From NCBI RefSeq assembly GCF_001514115.1, contig NZ_KQ948452.1:124001-188000 (forward strand): DNA of 64,000 nt, in the 5' to 3' direction. Below, in pieces: positions 34,249-43,207 of this stretch (positions within the stretch are counted from its first letter, which is position 1; the number at the start of each line of letters is the position of its first letter). The notes beneath the pieces are model-generated. The model made no database searches, had not been told where the DNA came from, and saw only the letters and a list, made by a program, of their open reading frames with translations. A program made the position numbers and the translations under genes. Origin of the DNA: Streptomyces olivochromogenes (GTDB lineage Bacteria > Actinomycetota > Actinomycetes > Streptomycetales > Streptomycetaceae).

Positions 34249-35286
34249 ATGGGACATCCGTATACGATCCGCGAGATCGCCCGGCAGGCCGGCCTGAGCG
34301 AGGCGACGGTCGACCGGGTCCTCAACCATCGGGGCGGCGTGCGCGAGAGCACGGCGCGGGAGGTGCAGCAGGCCATCAAGGACCTGGACCGGCAGCGCAC
34401 CCAGGTCCGCATCGGCGGCCGCACCTTCATGATCGACATCGTGATGCAGACCCCGGAGCGGTTCTCCTCGGCGGTACGCGACGCCCTGGAGGCCGAACTG
34501 CCGTCCCTGCACCCGGCGATCGTCCGCTCACGGTTCCACTTCCGTGAGACGGACCCCGCGGCGGAGCTGGTGAAGGACCTCGACAGGATCGCCGCGCGCG
34601 GTTCTCAGGGAGTGATCCTCAAGGCCCCGGAGGTCCCCGAGGTCACCGCCGCGGTCGGCCGGCTGGTGGCGGCCGGCATCCCGGTGGTCACGCTGGTGAC
34701 GGATCTGCCCAGCAGCCCGCGGCTGGCGTACGTCGGCATCGACAACCGGGCCGCCGGAGCCACCGCCGCCTACCTGATACGCCAGTGGCTCGCCGACCGT
34801 CCGGGCCATGTGCTCGTCACGATCAGCCGGGGGTCCTTCCGCAACGAGGAGGAGCGCGAGATGGGTTTCCGCAGCGGGATGCGCGGCGGCGGGCCCCTGC
34901 GCCGACTGGTCGAGGTCACGGACAGCGACGGGCTGGACTCCACTCAGCGGGCCCTGGTCCTGGCGGCTCTGGAGCGGGATCCGGAGATCAACGCCGTCTA
35001 CTCCATCGGCGGTGGCAACACCGCGACCATCGACGCCTTCGCGGCGCTCGGCCGGGGCGTGCTGGCCTTCGTCGCGCACGACCTGGACCACGACAACACC
35101 CGGCTGCTGGCGGAGGGGAAGCTGTCCGCGGTGCTTCACCACGACCTGCGCCAGGACATGCGGCGCGCCTGCCAGACCATCATGCGGGCCCAGCAGGCGC
35201 TGCCGGACGAGGGTCCGTTCCTGCCGTCGGTGATCCAGGTGGTGACGCCGTACAACATGCCGCCGTACAACGTGCCGACGGTGTGA
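34249..35286 (+). CDS. LacI-family transcriptional regulator
   Basis: 345 residues. The N-terminal HTH (TIREIARQAGLSEATVDRVL) and hinge are followed by a periplasmic-binding sugar domain (GVILKAPEVPEV, YVGIDNRAAGATAA, INAVYSIGGGN). It is divergent from the SDR/dehydrogenase unit and probably represses it until a sugar or inositol-like ligand binds. The gene ends just before a perfect bidirectional terminator. The C-terminus YNMPPYNVP is slightly unusual. Confidence 0.95.
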   Translation: MGHPYTIREIARQAGLSEATVDRVLNHRGGVRESTAREVQQAIKDLDRQRTQVRIGGRTFMIDIVMQTPERFSSAVRDALEAELPSLHPAIVRSRFHFRETDPAAELVKDLDRIAARGSQGVILKAPEVPEVTAAVGRLVAAGIPVVTLVTDLPSSPRLAYVGIDNRAAGATAAYLIRQWLADRPGHVLVTISRGSFRNEEEREMGFRSGMRGGGPLRRLVEVTDSDGLDSTQRALVLAALERDPEINAVYSIGGGNTATIDAFAALGRGVLAFVAHDLDHDNTRLLAEGKLSAVLHHDLRQDMRRACQTIMRAQQALPDEGPFLPSVIQVVTPYNMPPYNVPTV

Positions 35287-35296
35287 GCACCCCGTA

Positions 35297-35330
35297 CCCG
35301 CGGGTAGGGGACGGATCCCCTACCCGCGGG
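35297..35330. terminator. Bidirectional terminator between lacI-type gene and phosphatase gene
   Basis: A perfect 14-bp inverted repeat CCCGCGGGTAGGGG / CCCCTACCCGCGGG with the 6-nt loop ACGGAT lies between two convergent stops. Very stable hairpin, no U-tract needed in this GC context. Confidence 0.9.
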
Positions 35331-35344
35331 ATACAGGCGGACGT

Positions 35345-36010
35345 CTACGCGGTCGGGCCCAACGGCTGTCCCGCGGGGCCGCTCTCCCGCGCGTGCGCCG
35401 CGCCGCCGATGTCCGTGCCCGCCCAGGACAGCGCCGTCCAGCCTTCCTCGGGGGAGCCCTCCAGGATCACGATGTCGGTGTTGTCGAGCCGGTGGTCGGC
35501 CGCGAAGGACATGTCGACGTTGTGCGCCCGAGCCGCCGTCCACACCCGGATCGCGGCGCCGTGGCTGACCATGGCGACGCTGCCCGCGCCGGTCGCCGCG
35601 GCCTCCGCGACCACCGCGTCGAACCGGCCCAGCGCCTCGGTGCCGTTCTCGCCGCCCGGCATCCGCAGCCCGGTGTCCCCTGCCACCCAGGCGAACGCCG
35701 TCGTGAAGTACGTCCTGGCCGCCGCGGTGTCGCCGCGCATCATCTCCAGGTCCCCGGCCTCCAGCTCACGGATGCCGTCGCGTACGACCATCTCGAGGCC
35801 GCGGGCGCCCGCCAATGGGGCGGCCGTCAGCTGGGTGCGGGTCAGTGTGGAGACGTACAGCAGGTCGATGTCCACGTCCGCGAGTGTCTGGGGCAGTGCG
35901 GCGGCCTGCTTCTCGCCGAGGTCGGTCAGACCCGGGCCGGGGACGGCGGTGTCCAGGAGGAAGGCCACGTTGGACGGGGTCTGGCCATGGCGGATGAGGA
36001 TCAGGCGCAT
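35345..36010 (-). CDS. Histidine phosphatase family protein
   Basis: 221 residues. LIRHGQT at the N-terminus supplies the phosphorylated His8; the second His lies in VSHGAA. An Arg/Glu pair in the middle (IRELEAGDLEMMRG) completes the phosphoglycerate-mutase-like active site. Substrate is not predictable; cytosolic. It is convergent with the LacI regulator. Confidence 0.93.
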   Translation of the reverse strand: MRLILIRHGQTPSNVAFLLDTAVPGPGLTDLGEKQAAALPQTLADVDIDLLYVSTLTRTQLTAAPLAGARGLEMVVRDGIRELEAGDLEMMRGDTAAARTYFTTAFAWVAGDTGLRMPGGENGTEALGRFDAVVAEAAATGAGSVAMVSHGAAIRVWTAARAHNVDMSFAADHRLDNTDIVILEGSPEEGWTALSWAGTDIGGAAHARESGPAGQPLGPTA

Positions 36011-36066
36011 ACGGTCACCTTCTCAGACGGCGCTACGACGGACGCGACGGCCCGGGCGGGCGGTGC

Positions 36067-36264
36067 AGCCCTGCGGGGCAGAGTCGGCCCGCAGGGCAGA
36101 GCCGCCCTGCAGGACGGAGCCGCCTTGAAGGGCAGGCCCGCCCTGCAGGACGCAGCCGCCTCGAAGGGCAGAGCTGCCCCGTAGGACGGAGTAGCCCCGC
36201 AGGACGGAGCCGCCTCGCAGGGAAGAGCCACCCCGCAGGACGGACCCGCCCCGCAGGGCAGACC
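36067..36264. repeat. 18-bp tandem array (eleven copies) downstream of a secreted-protein gene
   Basis: Eleven contiguous 18-bp units near CGCCCTGCAGGACGGAGC run from 36067 to 36264, 31 bp past the stop of the secreted-protein gene at 36296. Units alternate between a GCAGGACGGAGC form and a GAAGGGCAGAGC form. Frames through the array are open but overlap no recognised gene. Confidence 0.93.
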
Positions 36265-36295
36265 CGCCCCGTGCCCCGGCCGCCCGCCCCGTGCC

Positions 36296-37690
36296 TCAGC
36301 CGCCGATCGTGAACCAGGTCGCCCGGGACTTCTTCCACTCGGGGTGGGTGAGGTCCTTGGCCTCCGTGCCGTCGCCGTACAGGTCGGCGGAGCCGTCGTC
36401 GGTGATCAGCTGGGCGCGGGCGCCCGGAACGGTGAGGTCCGGGACGTCGACGACCGACTCCCAGCCGCCCGGGTCCGACGTGGGCAGGTCGAGCCGCTTG
36501 ACCGGGGCGTGCGCCGGGTCGCCGTCCCAGGAGTAGAGGGCGTACGGGTCGGAGTTGTCGTCGGCGGCCCAGGAGCCCGCGACGATCAGGTACTGGTTCG
36601 CGGCGTTCTTGCGCAGGTCGCGCACGGAGAGGCCGCCGAGGTCCAGCTCGATCGGCGTCCCGAAGACGGCCGTGGCACCGCTGCCGACCACCTTGTCGAT
36701 GTTCGTGACGGGTACGAGGAGCGCCTTGCCGTCGGCGACCGCCGGGGCGAGCGGCGCGCGGAAGCCGAGGTACGCCGTCGTCGTCGACCCCGGCGCGAAC
36801 TCCAGCCCCTCCACGTTGAACCCGTCGATCTGCTTGGGGACCTGCCCGTCGGCGGTGCCCGCCGCGAAGCCGTAGCGGTCGCCGTGGGCCTCGTCCCAGG
36901 CGACGAGGTCGTCGCGGAGCTTGCCGTACGAGCCGCCGTACGACAGCACGGTGGCCGCGCCCGAACCGCTGACCTTGGTGGTGAAGACGGTGTTGCGGGC
37001 GGACTTGTACTCGCCGTCCTTGTTGTTGCCCAGCGAGCCCGTCCAGTAGATCGTGTCGCCGACGCGCGCGGCGCCCTCGATGTCGATCTCCTTCGAGACA
37101 CCGAGGTTCGAGCTGAAGTCCCAGGTCTTCACGGGCGCGCCCGAGGCCGAACGGTCGTACAGGCGCAGGGTGTTGGACTCGTCGTCCGCCACCACCGCAT
37201 AGCCGCCCCCGACGTCCACGGCGGCGGAGGCGTCGCTGGAACCCGTGAAGTACCTGCTGTCCGCGGCCTGTTGGACGGCGGCCGACGCGGCGTAGTGCAG
37301 GGTTTTGGTGGCGGTCTGGCCGTCCACGCCGGTGACCTTCACGGTCAGGTCGGTGTAGCCCCGGCCGCGCGCGGCGACGGCGACCTGGCGGGTGGCGCCG
37401 GTGCCGGTGACCGTGACGTCGGCGGTGGTCGCCACGGAGGTCTTGCTGCTCTTGGTCACCGTGACCGTCAGGGCTCCGGCGTCCGCGCCGCTCTGTGCGA
37501 CCGTCACCTTCACGACCGGATCCCCGCTCGCCCCCACCGCGCCGGACAGATAGGCCGCCGACAGCGACAGCGTCGGAGTCCCGAAACTCGCCGCTCGGGC
37601 CTGGCTTCCCAGCCCCATGGCGGCGAGCGCGAGCACCCCACTGGCAACGGCGAGCGTCCTGCGGCCACGGGGGAGAAGGTAGTCCTGCAC
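36296..37690 (-). CDS. Secreted protein, beta-rich, function unknown
   Basis: GTG 37690 is chosen (AAAGGG upstream, signal peptide TLAVASGVLALAAMGLGSQARA directly after). About 464 residues. After an Ig-like or invasin-like stretch (VTVAQSGADAGALTVTVTKSS) comes a beta-propeller-like part with YAVVADDESNTLRLYDR and EIDIEGAARVGDTIYWTGSL, resembling the DUF3616/esterase-like propeller proteins. It is exported and probably binds a surface or small ligand; no catalytic motif was seen. It is monocistronic. Confidence 0.75.
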   Translation of the reverse strand: MQDYLLPRGRRTLAVASGVLALAAMGLGSQARAASFGTPTLSLSAAYLSGAVGASGDPVVKVTVAQSGADAGALTVTVTKSSKTSVATTADVTVTGTGATRQVAVAARGRGYTDLTVKVTGVDGQTATKTLHYAASAAVQQAADSRYFTGSSDASAAVDVGGGYAVVADDESNTLRLYDRSASGAPVKTWDFSSNLGVSKEIDIEGAARVGDTIYWTGSLGNNKDGEYKSARNTVFTTKVSGSGAATVLSYGGSYGKLRDDLVAWDEAHGDRYGFAAGTADGQVPKQIDGFNVEGLEFAPGSTTTAYLGFRAPLAPAVADGKALLVPVTNIDKVVGSGATAVFGTPIELDLGGLSVRDLRKNAANQYLIVAGSWAADDNSDPYALYSWDGDPAHAPVKRLDLPTSDPGGWESVVDVPDLTVPGARAQLITDDGSADLYGDGTEAKDLTHPEWKKSRATWFTIGG

Positions 37691-37793
37691 GGGGACCCTT
37701 TCGTCGGCGTGATGTCGACGAGAAGGCTCGGCCGTCCCCACCAACTGCCGACGGCCCGCACACGTCCACGGGGTGAACAAGTGAGGGCGCGGC

Positions 37794-38126
37794 TCACGGA
37801 GTTGGATCAGTCCCGAGCGACCGCTCCGTGACGCCCGCCAGATGGGCCATGAAGACCTCCCGCGCGTCCGGCGTCAGCGTGCGCAGGGCGACCAGGGCCG
37901 TGATGACGACGTCGCAGAGCTCGGACCGTACGTCGTCCCAGGTGTGGTCGGCCCCCTTGCGCGGGTTCTGGCCGGTCGCGCCGATCACCGCCTCGGCGAC
38001 CTCGCCGACCTCCTCCGACAGTTTCAGGATGCGCAGCAGCAGGCCCTCCCGGCCGCCGTGCGTGCGGTGGGCGTCCAGCCAGGAGTGCAGGTGGTCGATG
38101 GATTCCCAGACGTCGTCGTCAGCCAT
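37794..38126 (-). CDS. MazG-like nucleotide pyrophosphohydrolase
   Basis: ATG 38126, 110 residues. KLSEEVGEVAEAVIG carries the EExxE metal site and SELCDVVITALVAL the downstream Asp of the all-alpha NTP pyrophosphatase fold. The protein probably clears non-canonical NTPs. It is shorter than MazG and of the single-domain type. Confidence 0.9.
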   Translation of the reverse strand: MADDDVWESIDHLHSWLDAHRTHGGREGLLLRILKLSEEVGEVAEAVIGATGQNPRKGADHTWDDVRSELCDVVITALVALRTLTPDAREVFMAHLAGVTERSLGTDPTP

Positions 38127-38188
38127 GGGGCAAGCTTCCCGCACCGTCGGCCGTGCGCCCCGGTCCACGCGTGCCTCCGCGCATGCGC

Positions 38189-38734
38189 CTACTCTTCGAA
38201 CAGGGCCTCCTGTTTGCCCTCGGCCGCCTCGCGCACCCTCTTGTTCCGGGCGCCGACCACGGCCAGCGTGGCCGCCGCCGTCACGCCGAGCGCGAGGGGG
38301 ACCATCCAACAGCGGTTCACGGTGTGGCCGAGCGCGTGGTCCAGCGAGAGGCGGCCGGGGCCCGCCACCGCGAGGCCCGCCGCCGTCAGGGCCAGCGACG
38401 CCGCGTACTCGTAGCCGCCGTTCATCGCGAAGAACCCGTTGGGCAGATGCACCGCGGCCGCGCCCACCATTCCCCCGGCCGCCGCCGCACCCGCCGCGGG
38501 GGTCGCGAGGCCCAGCGCCAGCAGGGTGCCCCCGCCGGCCTCGGCCAGCCCCGCCGCCACCGCGCTCGCCTTGCCGGGCGTGTAGCCCATGGCCTCCATG
38601 GCGGTCCCGGTCCCTTCCAGGCCGCCCCCGCCGAACCAGCCGAACAGCTTTTGCGTCCCGTGCGCGGCCAGCACTCCGCCCGTGCCCAGACGGAGCAACA
38701 GCAGTCCCAGATCACTTCGGTCGTAACAGGTCAC
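38189..38734 (-). CDS. DoxX-family membrane protein
   Basis: GTG 38734 with GGGAG upstream. About 181 residues with four hydrophobic helices; LLLRLGTGGVLAAHGTQKLFGWFGG is the DoxX hallmark. Function of DoxX proteins is poorly known (redox or membrane stress). It is divergent from the NTF2-like gene. Confidence 0.9.
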   Translation of the reverse strand: MTCYDRSDLGLLLLRLGTGGVLAAHGTQKLFGWFGGGGLEGTGTAMEAMGYTPGKASAVAAGLAEAGGGTLLALGLATPAAGAAAAGGMVGAAAVHLPNGFFAMNGGYEYAASLALTAAGLAVAGPGRLSLDHALGHTVNRCWMVPLALGVTAAATLAVVGARNKRVREAAEGKQEALFEE

Positions 38735-38876
38735 GGTGGCTCCCAGAGCAGACGGACGGCGGCAACGGTCAACGGTTCCTCCCGTGTCTCCACCGTCGCA
38801 CCGATGACGTGTGACCGACGTGTTCGGGGTGTCGTTCGGGTGGCGGGCGCCCGGGACCGGTGTGAGGGTGACTCCC

Positions 38877-39203
38877 ATGACGATTCAGGTAGCGAAACTC
38901 AGCGACCCGGCCGTCCGGGCCTTCGTCACCGCTGTGAACGCCCATGACCGTGACGCCTTCCAGGCCGTCCTCGCACCCGGCGCGACCATGTCCGACGACG
39001 GTGCCGACCGGGACCTCGCCGACTGGACCGATCGGGAGATCTTCTCCTCCCGCGGCCACATGGAGGTCGACAACGAGTCGAACGGCGGCCGTGCCCTCAT
39101 CGCCCGCTACAACAACGACACTTGGGGCGAGATGAAGACGAGGTGGAGCTTCATCGTCGACGACGGCGGCAGGATCACCCGCTTCGAGACCGGCCAGGCG
39201 TAA
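38877..39203 (+). CDS. NTF2-like (SnoaL-type) protein
   Basis: ATG 38877, 108 residues. FVTAVNAHDRDAFQAVLAPGA is the typical SnoaL-like N-terminus and the curved sheet follows (WTDREIFSSRGHMEV). It could be an enzyme of small ligands or a ligand carrier; no catalytic residues can be assigned. It is divergent from the DoxX gene. Confidence 0.88.
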   Translation: MTIQVAKLSDPAVRAFVTAVNAHDRDAFQAVLAPGATMSDDGADRDLADWTDREIFSSRGHMEVDNESNGGRALIARYNNDTWGEMKTRWSFIVDDGGRITRFETGQA

Positions 39204-39318
39204 CCTGTCGGCCTCTACCAGCTGCACCTCTCGGGCGCGACGCGCGAAGGCCGCTCACCGCCGCGCAGCCGGCCGAGGCCGACCGCGTGCTGGGACGGTG
39301 AGCGGCCCCGGGACGCGT

Positions 39319-40032
39319 CTACTGCTGGACGTACTGCTGGGACAGGGGGCGCCGGCCCCCCTGCTCGGTCAGTGTGATCTGCCCGGCCTTGATGGTCGCC
39401 AGGCGCGGCGCCCGGCGGGCGATCGACGAGTCGTGGGTGACCATGATGAAGGTCAGCCCGTACTCGTGCCACAGCCCTTCCAGCAGGCCCATGATGTCGT
39501 CGCGGGTGCCCTCGTCGAGGTTGCCGGTCGGCTCGTCCGCGAGGAGTACCTTCGGCTTCTTGACCAGCGCGCGGGCGATGGCGACACGCTGCTGCTGACC
39601 GCCCGACAGCTCGGACGGCGCATGCGTCAGCCGCTCGCCGAGACCGACCGAACGCAGCGCCTCGGCGGCCCGCTCGCGCCGTTCCGCGGGCTTCACCCCG
39701 AGCGGTACGAGCGCGGTCTCGACGTTCTCCTGCGCGGTCAGCGTCGGGATGAGGTTGAACGACTGGAAGATGATGCCGATCTTCTCGGCACGCAGCCGGG
39801 TCAGCTTGGCCTCGCTGATGGAGGCGAGGTCGACGCCGTCCAGCTCGACACTGCCGGCGGAGGGACGGTCCAGGCCGCCGATCATCTGGAGCAGGGTGGA
39901 CTTGCCGCCGCCCGTGGGGCCCTGGATGACGAGCTGGTCGCCGTCCTCGATGGTGAGGTCGATGCCACGCAGCGCCTCCACCGTGTCCTTGCCCCGCGTG
40001 TAGCGCTTGGTGACGCCGGTGAGCTTGTACAT
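39319..40032 (-). CDS. MacB/LolD-type ABC transporter ATPase
   Basis: 237 residues. Walker A is GPTGGGKS, the Q-loop lies in IFQSFNLIPTLT, the signature is LSGGQQQRVAIARAL, Walker B is VLLADEPTGNLD, and the switch His is in VTHD. It is the partner of the FtsX/MacB-like permease upstream on the same strand, and together they probably export a lipid, peptide or antibiotic, or perform a mechanotransmission role. No two-component system lies beside it. Confidence 0.96.
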   Translation of the reverse strand: MYKLTGVTKRYTRGKDTVEALRGIDLTIEDGDQLVIQGPTGGGKSTLLQMIGGLDRPSAGSVELDGVDLASISEAKLTRLRAEKIGIIFQSFNLIPTLTAQENVETALVPLGVKPAERRERAAEALRSVGLGERLTHAPSELSGGQQQRVAIARALVKKPKVLLADEPTGNLDEGTRDDIMGLLEGLWHEYGLTFIMVTHDSSIARRAPRLATIKAGQITLTEQGGRRPLSQQYVQQ

Positions 40033-40116
40033 GAGGTTCTCCGAAGGTGAAGCAGGCGTTGAAGTGGGAGAGGGGAGAAGAAGGGGTGGGGCGCGAACGG
40101 GATCGCCCGCGGGGGA

Positions 40117-41589
40117 CTAGGAGACGCTGCGCAGCGCGTCCGCCGGACGCATCCGCGAGGCGCGCCAGCCGCCCATCGCACCGGCGATCAGACCGCCCGC
40201 GATGGCCAGGCCCGCGGCGAGCGCGATGGTGGTCACCGAGACCGGCGCGGAGAGCGCGATCTCCATGGTGTTCTTGACCGCCTGCTGCCCGGGGCCGCCG
40301 CCGCCGGGGCCGCCGCCCATGCCGCCACCGCCGCCACCACCGGTGTTGCCGAGCTCCGCGGTCAGCTTCGGGCTGATCGCCGTCACCGCGTACGCCGCGC
40401 CGAGGCCGATGGCGATGCCGAGCGCGCCGCCGATCAGACCGTTCACGATGGACTCGCCGACGACCTGCCGGGTGACCTTGCGGGAGGGCCAGCCGAGCGC
40501 CTTGAGGGTGCCGAACTCACGCACCCGGCGGGACACGGCGGAGGAGGTCAGCAGCGCCGCCACCAGGAACGCGGCCACGAGCACCGCGATGGACAGCCAC
40601 TTGCCGACGCTGGTCGCCAGGTTCGAGGCGGTCGACAGGGAGCCGGAGACGGTGGAGGCGAGGTCGGCGGAGGTGGTGACCGTCGTACCCGAGATGTTCT
40701 TCTGGATGGTCGTCTTGACCGTGGTGATCTGCTTGGAGTCGGTCGCCTTGACGTAGATCGTGGTGACCTTGTTCTTCGCGTCGCCCAGCGTCTGCGCCTG
40801 CTTCAGCGGCAGGTAGACGTCGGTCGTCGACTCACTGCTGTCCGGCGTCGCGATCCCGATGACCGTGTACTTGGTGCCGGAGATCTTGAAGGTCTTGCCG
40901 ACCGTGTACTTGTTCTCCTTGGCGTACGACTTGCTGACCACCGCGACCTTCGCGTCGGTCTGCGTCGCCGTGAAGGTCTTGCCCGAGGTGATCTTCGAGG
41001 TGGCGAGCGGGCCGAGGTCCTGGTTGGTGACGTCGACGCCCGCGACCGAGTACGAGTTCACGTCGAAGGAGGCGCCGCCGCCCTGCACCTGGGGCGCTCC
41101 CGTGCTGCCGCCGCCCTGGCCGCCGCCGGGGCCGCCCTGCTGGGAGGAGCCGCCGGACGTCGAGGACTTCGCGGTGCCCTGGGTGAAGGAACCGTCGACC
41201 TTGGTGACGTTCAGGCTCAGCGCGCCCACCGCGCTCGCCACGCCCTTCTGCGCGGAGACCTTGGTGACCAGGGAGGAGGCCAGGGACTGTCCGCCCTGCG
41301 TCATCACGCGGTCCGAGCTCTGCTTGGTGGAGCTGCTCGACTTGGCGTTGAAGTCGAACTTCGGTCTGCCGGACGAGTTGCTCGAAGGCGCCGCCTGGGC
41401 CTTGGTCACCGTCATGTCGGTGCCGAGCCCGTACAGCGACTTCAGGACCTTGTCCTGCGCCTGCTGCATGCCGGCCGACACCGAGTTGACGGTGATGACC
41501 AGCGCGATACCGAGCGCCAGACCCATGGCGATCACCAGGGCCGCCTTCTTGCGCCGGCTCAGCTCACGCTTGAGATAGATGCCAAACAT
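40117..41589 (-). CDS. MacB/FtsX-type ABC transporter permease
   Basis: ATG 41589 follows GGGGAACGGG; the frame could also open at TTG 41601. About 490 residues: an N-terminal helix (KAALVIAMGLALGIALVITV), a long Ser/Gly/Gln-rich extracellular region, then three C-terminal helices with the FtsX motif RRVREFGTLKALGWPSRKV. A Gly/Met-rich stretch (GGGGGGGMGGGPGGGGPG) sits between helices. It pairs with the ATPase 84 bp downstream. Confidence 0.94.
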   Translation of the reverse strand: MFGIYLKRELSRRKKAALVIAMGLALGIALVITVNSVSAGMQQAQDKVLKSLYGLGTDMTVTKAQAAPSSNSSGRPKFDFNAKSSSSTKQSSDRVMTQGGQSLASSLVTKVSAQKGVASAVGALSLNVTKVDGSFTQGTAKSSTSGGSSQQGGPGGGQGGGSTGAPQVQGGGASFDVNSYSVAGVDVTNQDLGPLATSKITSGKTFTATQTDAKVAVVSKSYAKENKYTVGKTFKISGTKYTVIGIATPDSSESTTDVYLPLKQAQTLGDAKNKVTTIYVKATDSKQITTVKTTIQKNISGTTVTTSADLASTVSGSLSTASNLATSVGKWLSIAVLVAAFLVAALLTSSAVSRRVREFGTLKALGWPSRKVTRQVVGESIVNGLIGGALGIAIGLGAAYAVTAISPKLTAELGNTGGGGGGGMGGGPGGGGPGQQAVKNTMEIALSAPVSVTTIALAAGLAIAGGLIAGAMGGWRASRMRPADALRSVS

Positions 41590-41926
41590 CCCGTTCCCCA
41601 AAGGTTCTTGGCGCCCGCTGTGGGCGCGGCCACAAGCTATGGAGAAACCTTTGAGCGGGGCTGAGTAAGAGATGTGTGAGAGCTGAGAAAGTAGGGCCCG
41701 GAATCAATATTCCGTAAGACAGCTGATTCCTAAGGTCCGGAGGGGCTATTGCCAGGAAACCCCTGTTGGGTGGGGTGCTGAGGGCAGGAGTCGGCCGGAC
41801 GTAGGGGCAGGGGTGTTCCCTCGCCCTGCCTTTGGGTGCGCTGTGGCCCTTCTTTGGGACCCCGGCGCGTGGCGACTTCGAGACCCCGGCGTACGGACGT
41901 GCGAACTTCTTTTGTACGGTCCCGGG
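41590..41926. other. Divergent promoter region
   Basis: This holds the promoters of the exporter and the carboxypeptidase genes, which diverge. An AT-richer island near 41700-41735 has the inverted repeat GGAATCAATATTCC (41700-41713) and a further TGATTCC at 41724. It could be an operator; no regulator gene lies here. Confidence 0.5.
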
Positions 41927-43207
41927 ATGCGCGATTCCTCTCCCGTCCCCCCGCGTGCCGCTCAGCTGTCCCGCCGTGCCGCCCTCGGCCTCGCCGCGGC
42001 GGTCCCGCTGGCCGCGGCCTCTCCGGCGTCGGCCGCCACGCCCGTGATCGGCGGTGAGCGGCTCGCCCGCGCCGGCGTCCAGGTAGGCGCCGCCGCGGGG
42101 CTGCCCAAGCGGCTCACCGCACGCTCCTGGCTCGTCGCCGACCACCAGAGCGGCGAGGTGCTCGCCTCATACCACGCGCACACGCACCTGGCGCCCGCCT
42201 CCACGCTGAAGATGCTCTTCGCGGACACCGTGCTGAAGAACTTCGAGCGGACCGAGCGGCACCGGGTGACCGACGCCGACCTCGCGGACATCCCCGCGGG
42301 CTCCAGCATGGTCGGCGTCAAGCCCGGCATCACCTACACCGTCGAGCAGTTGTGGCTCGGCGTCTTCCTGCGCTCCGGCAACGACGCGGTGCACGTCCTC
42401 AGCCACATGAACGGCGGCCTCGCCAGGACGGTCGCCCAGATGCAGGCCAAGGCCCAGGACCTGCAGGCCCTGGACACCCATGTGGTCAGCCCCGACGGCT
42501 TCGACCACAAGGGGCAGGTGTCGTCCGCGTACGACCTGACGCTCTTCGCCCGCCACGGCCTCGCCGACGCCGACTTCCGCGCCTACTGCCACACGAAGAC
42601 CGCGAACTTCCCGGCCGGCGGCAAGAAGACCTTCCAGATCCAGAACACCGACCGCCTGCTGACGGGCGCGTGGGGTGTGCCGACGTACGACGGACTCATC
42701 GGCGTGAAGAACGGCTACACCAGCAACGCCGGCAACACCTTCACCGGCGCAGCGACCCGCGGCGGGCGGACCCTCCTCGTCACCGTGATGCACCCCAAGA
42801 GCGGCGGCAGCGGCGTCTACGAGGAGACGGCCGCGCTGCTCGACTGGGGGTTCAAGGAGGGCGCCAAGGCCCGGTCCGTGGGCACCCTCGTCGATCCGCT
42901 CAGCGAGGGCGGCGCCTCCGCGGCCCCCACCCGGAAGGCGGCCAGGGCGGCGGCCGGAGCGCCCGCGGCGGCCGCGGACGGCGGCGGCTCGTCGTCGTGG
43001 GGGCTGGTCGGCGGGGCCGGGGGAGCGGTCGCGCTGCTCGCGGGCGGGGCGTACGCGTGGCGCAGGCGGCGGCGTGTGGCCGGGGACGAGGCCCCGGACG
43101 GACGCCAGGAACGTCATGACGGTCAGGATCGTCGTGACGGTCGGGATCGTCGTGACGGTCGGGATCGTCGTGACGGTCAGGAACGTCAGGAGCGTCACCA
43201 GGGCTGA
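41927..43207 (+). CDS. D-alanyl-D-alanine carboxypeptidase (PBP-type, membrane-anchored)
   Basis: ATG 41927, about 426 residues. The signal peptide has a Tat-like SRRAALGLAAAVPLAA. The Ser92-T-L-Lys95 tetrad and Ser150-Gly-Asn152 are intact; the third motif is Lys261-Asn-Gly rather than KTG. A C-terminal helix (GLVGGAGGAVALLAGGAYAW) and an RRRR anchor follow, then an Arg/Asp-rich hexapeptide tail (RRDGRD) from an 18-bp array. It trims the last D-Ala of peptidoglycan stem peptides. Confidence 0.95.
   Translation: MRDSSPVPPRAAQLSRRAALGLAAAVPLAAASPASAATPVIGGERLARAGVQVGAAAGLPKRLTARSWLVADHQSGEVLASYHAHTHLAPASTLKMLFADTVLKNFERTERHRVTDADLADIPAGSSMVGVKPGITYTVEQLWLGVFLRSGNDAVHVLSHMNGGLARTVAQMQAKAQDLQALDTHVVSPDGFDHKGQVSSAYDLTLFARHGLADADFRAYCHTKTANFPAGGKKTFQIQNTDRLLTGAWGVPTYDGLIGVKNGYTSNAGNTFTGAATRGGRTLLVTVMHPKSGGSGVYEETAALLDWGFKEGAKARSVGTLVDPLSEGGASAAPTRKAARAAAGAPAAAADGGGSSSWGLVGGAGGAVALLAGGAYAWRRRRRVAGDEAPDGRQERHDGQDRRDGRDRRDGRDRRDGQERQERHQG
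43112..43183. repeat. 18-bp tandem array at the 3' end of the carboxypeptidase gene
   Basis: Four contiguous 18-bp units, close to CGTCGTGACGGTCGGGAT, in frame and encoding RRDGRD-type hexapeptides, end 22 bp before the stop codon. Confidence 0.92.

Noticed and set aside
36001..36231. Minus frame of 76 codons with hexapeptide repeats
   Set aside because: It arises from the 18-bp array; no ribosome site and no independent evidence of translation.
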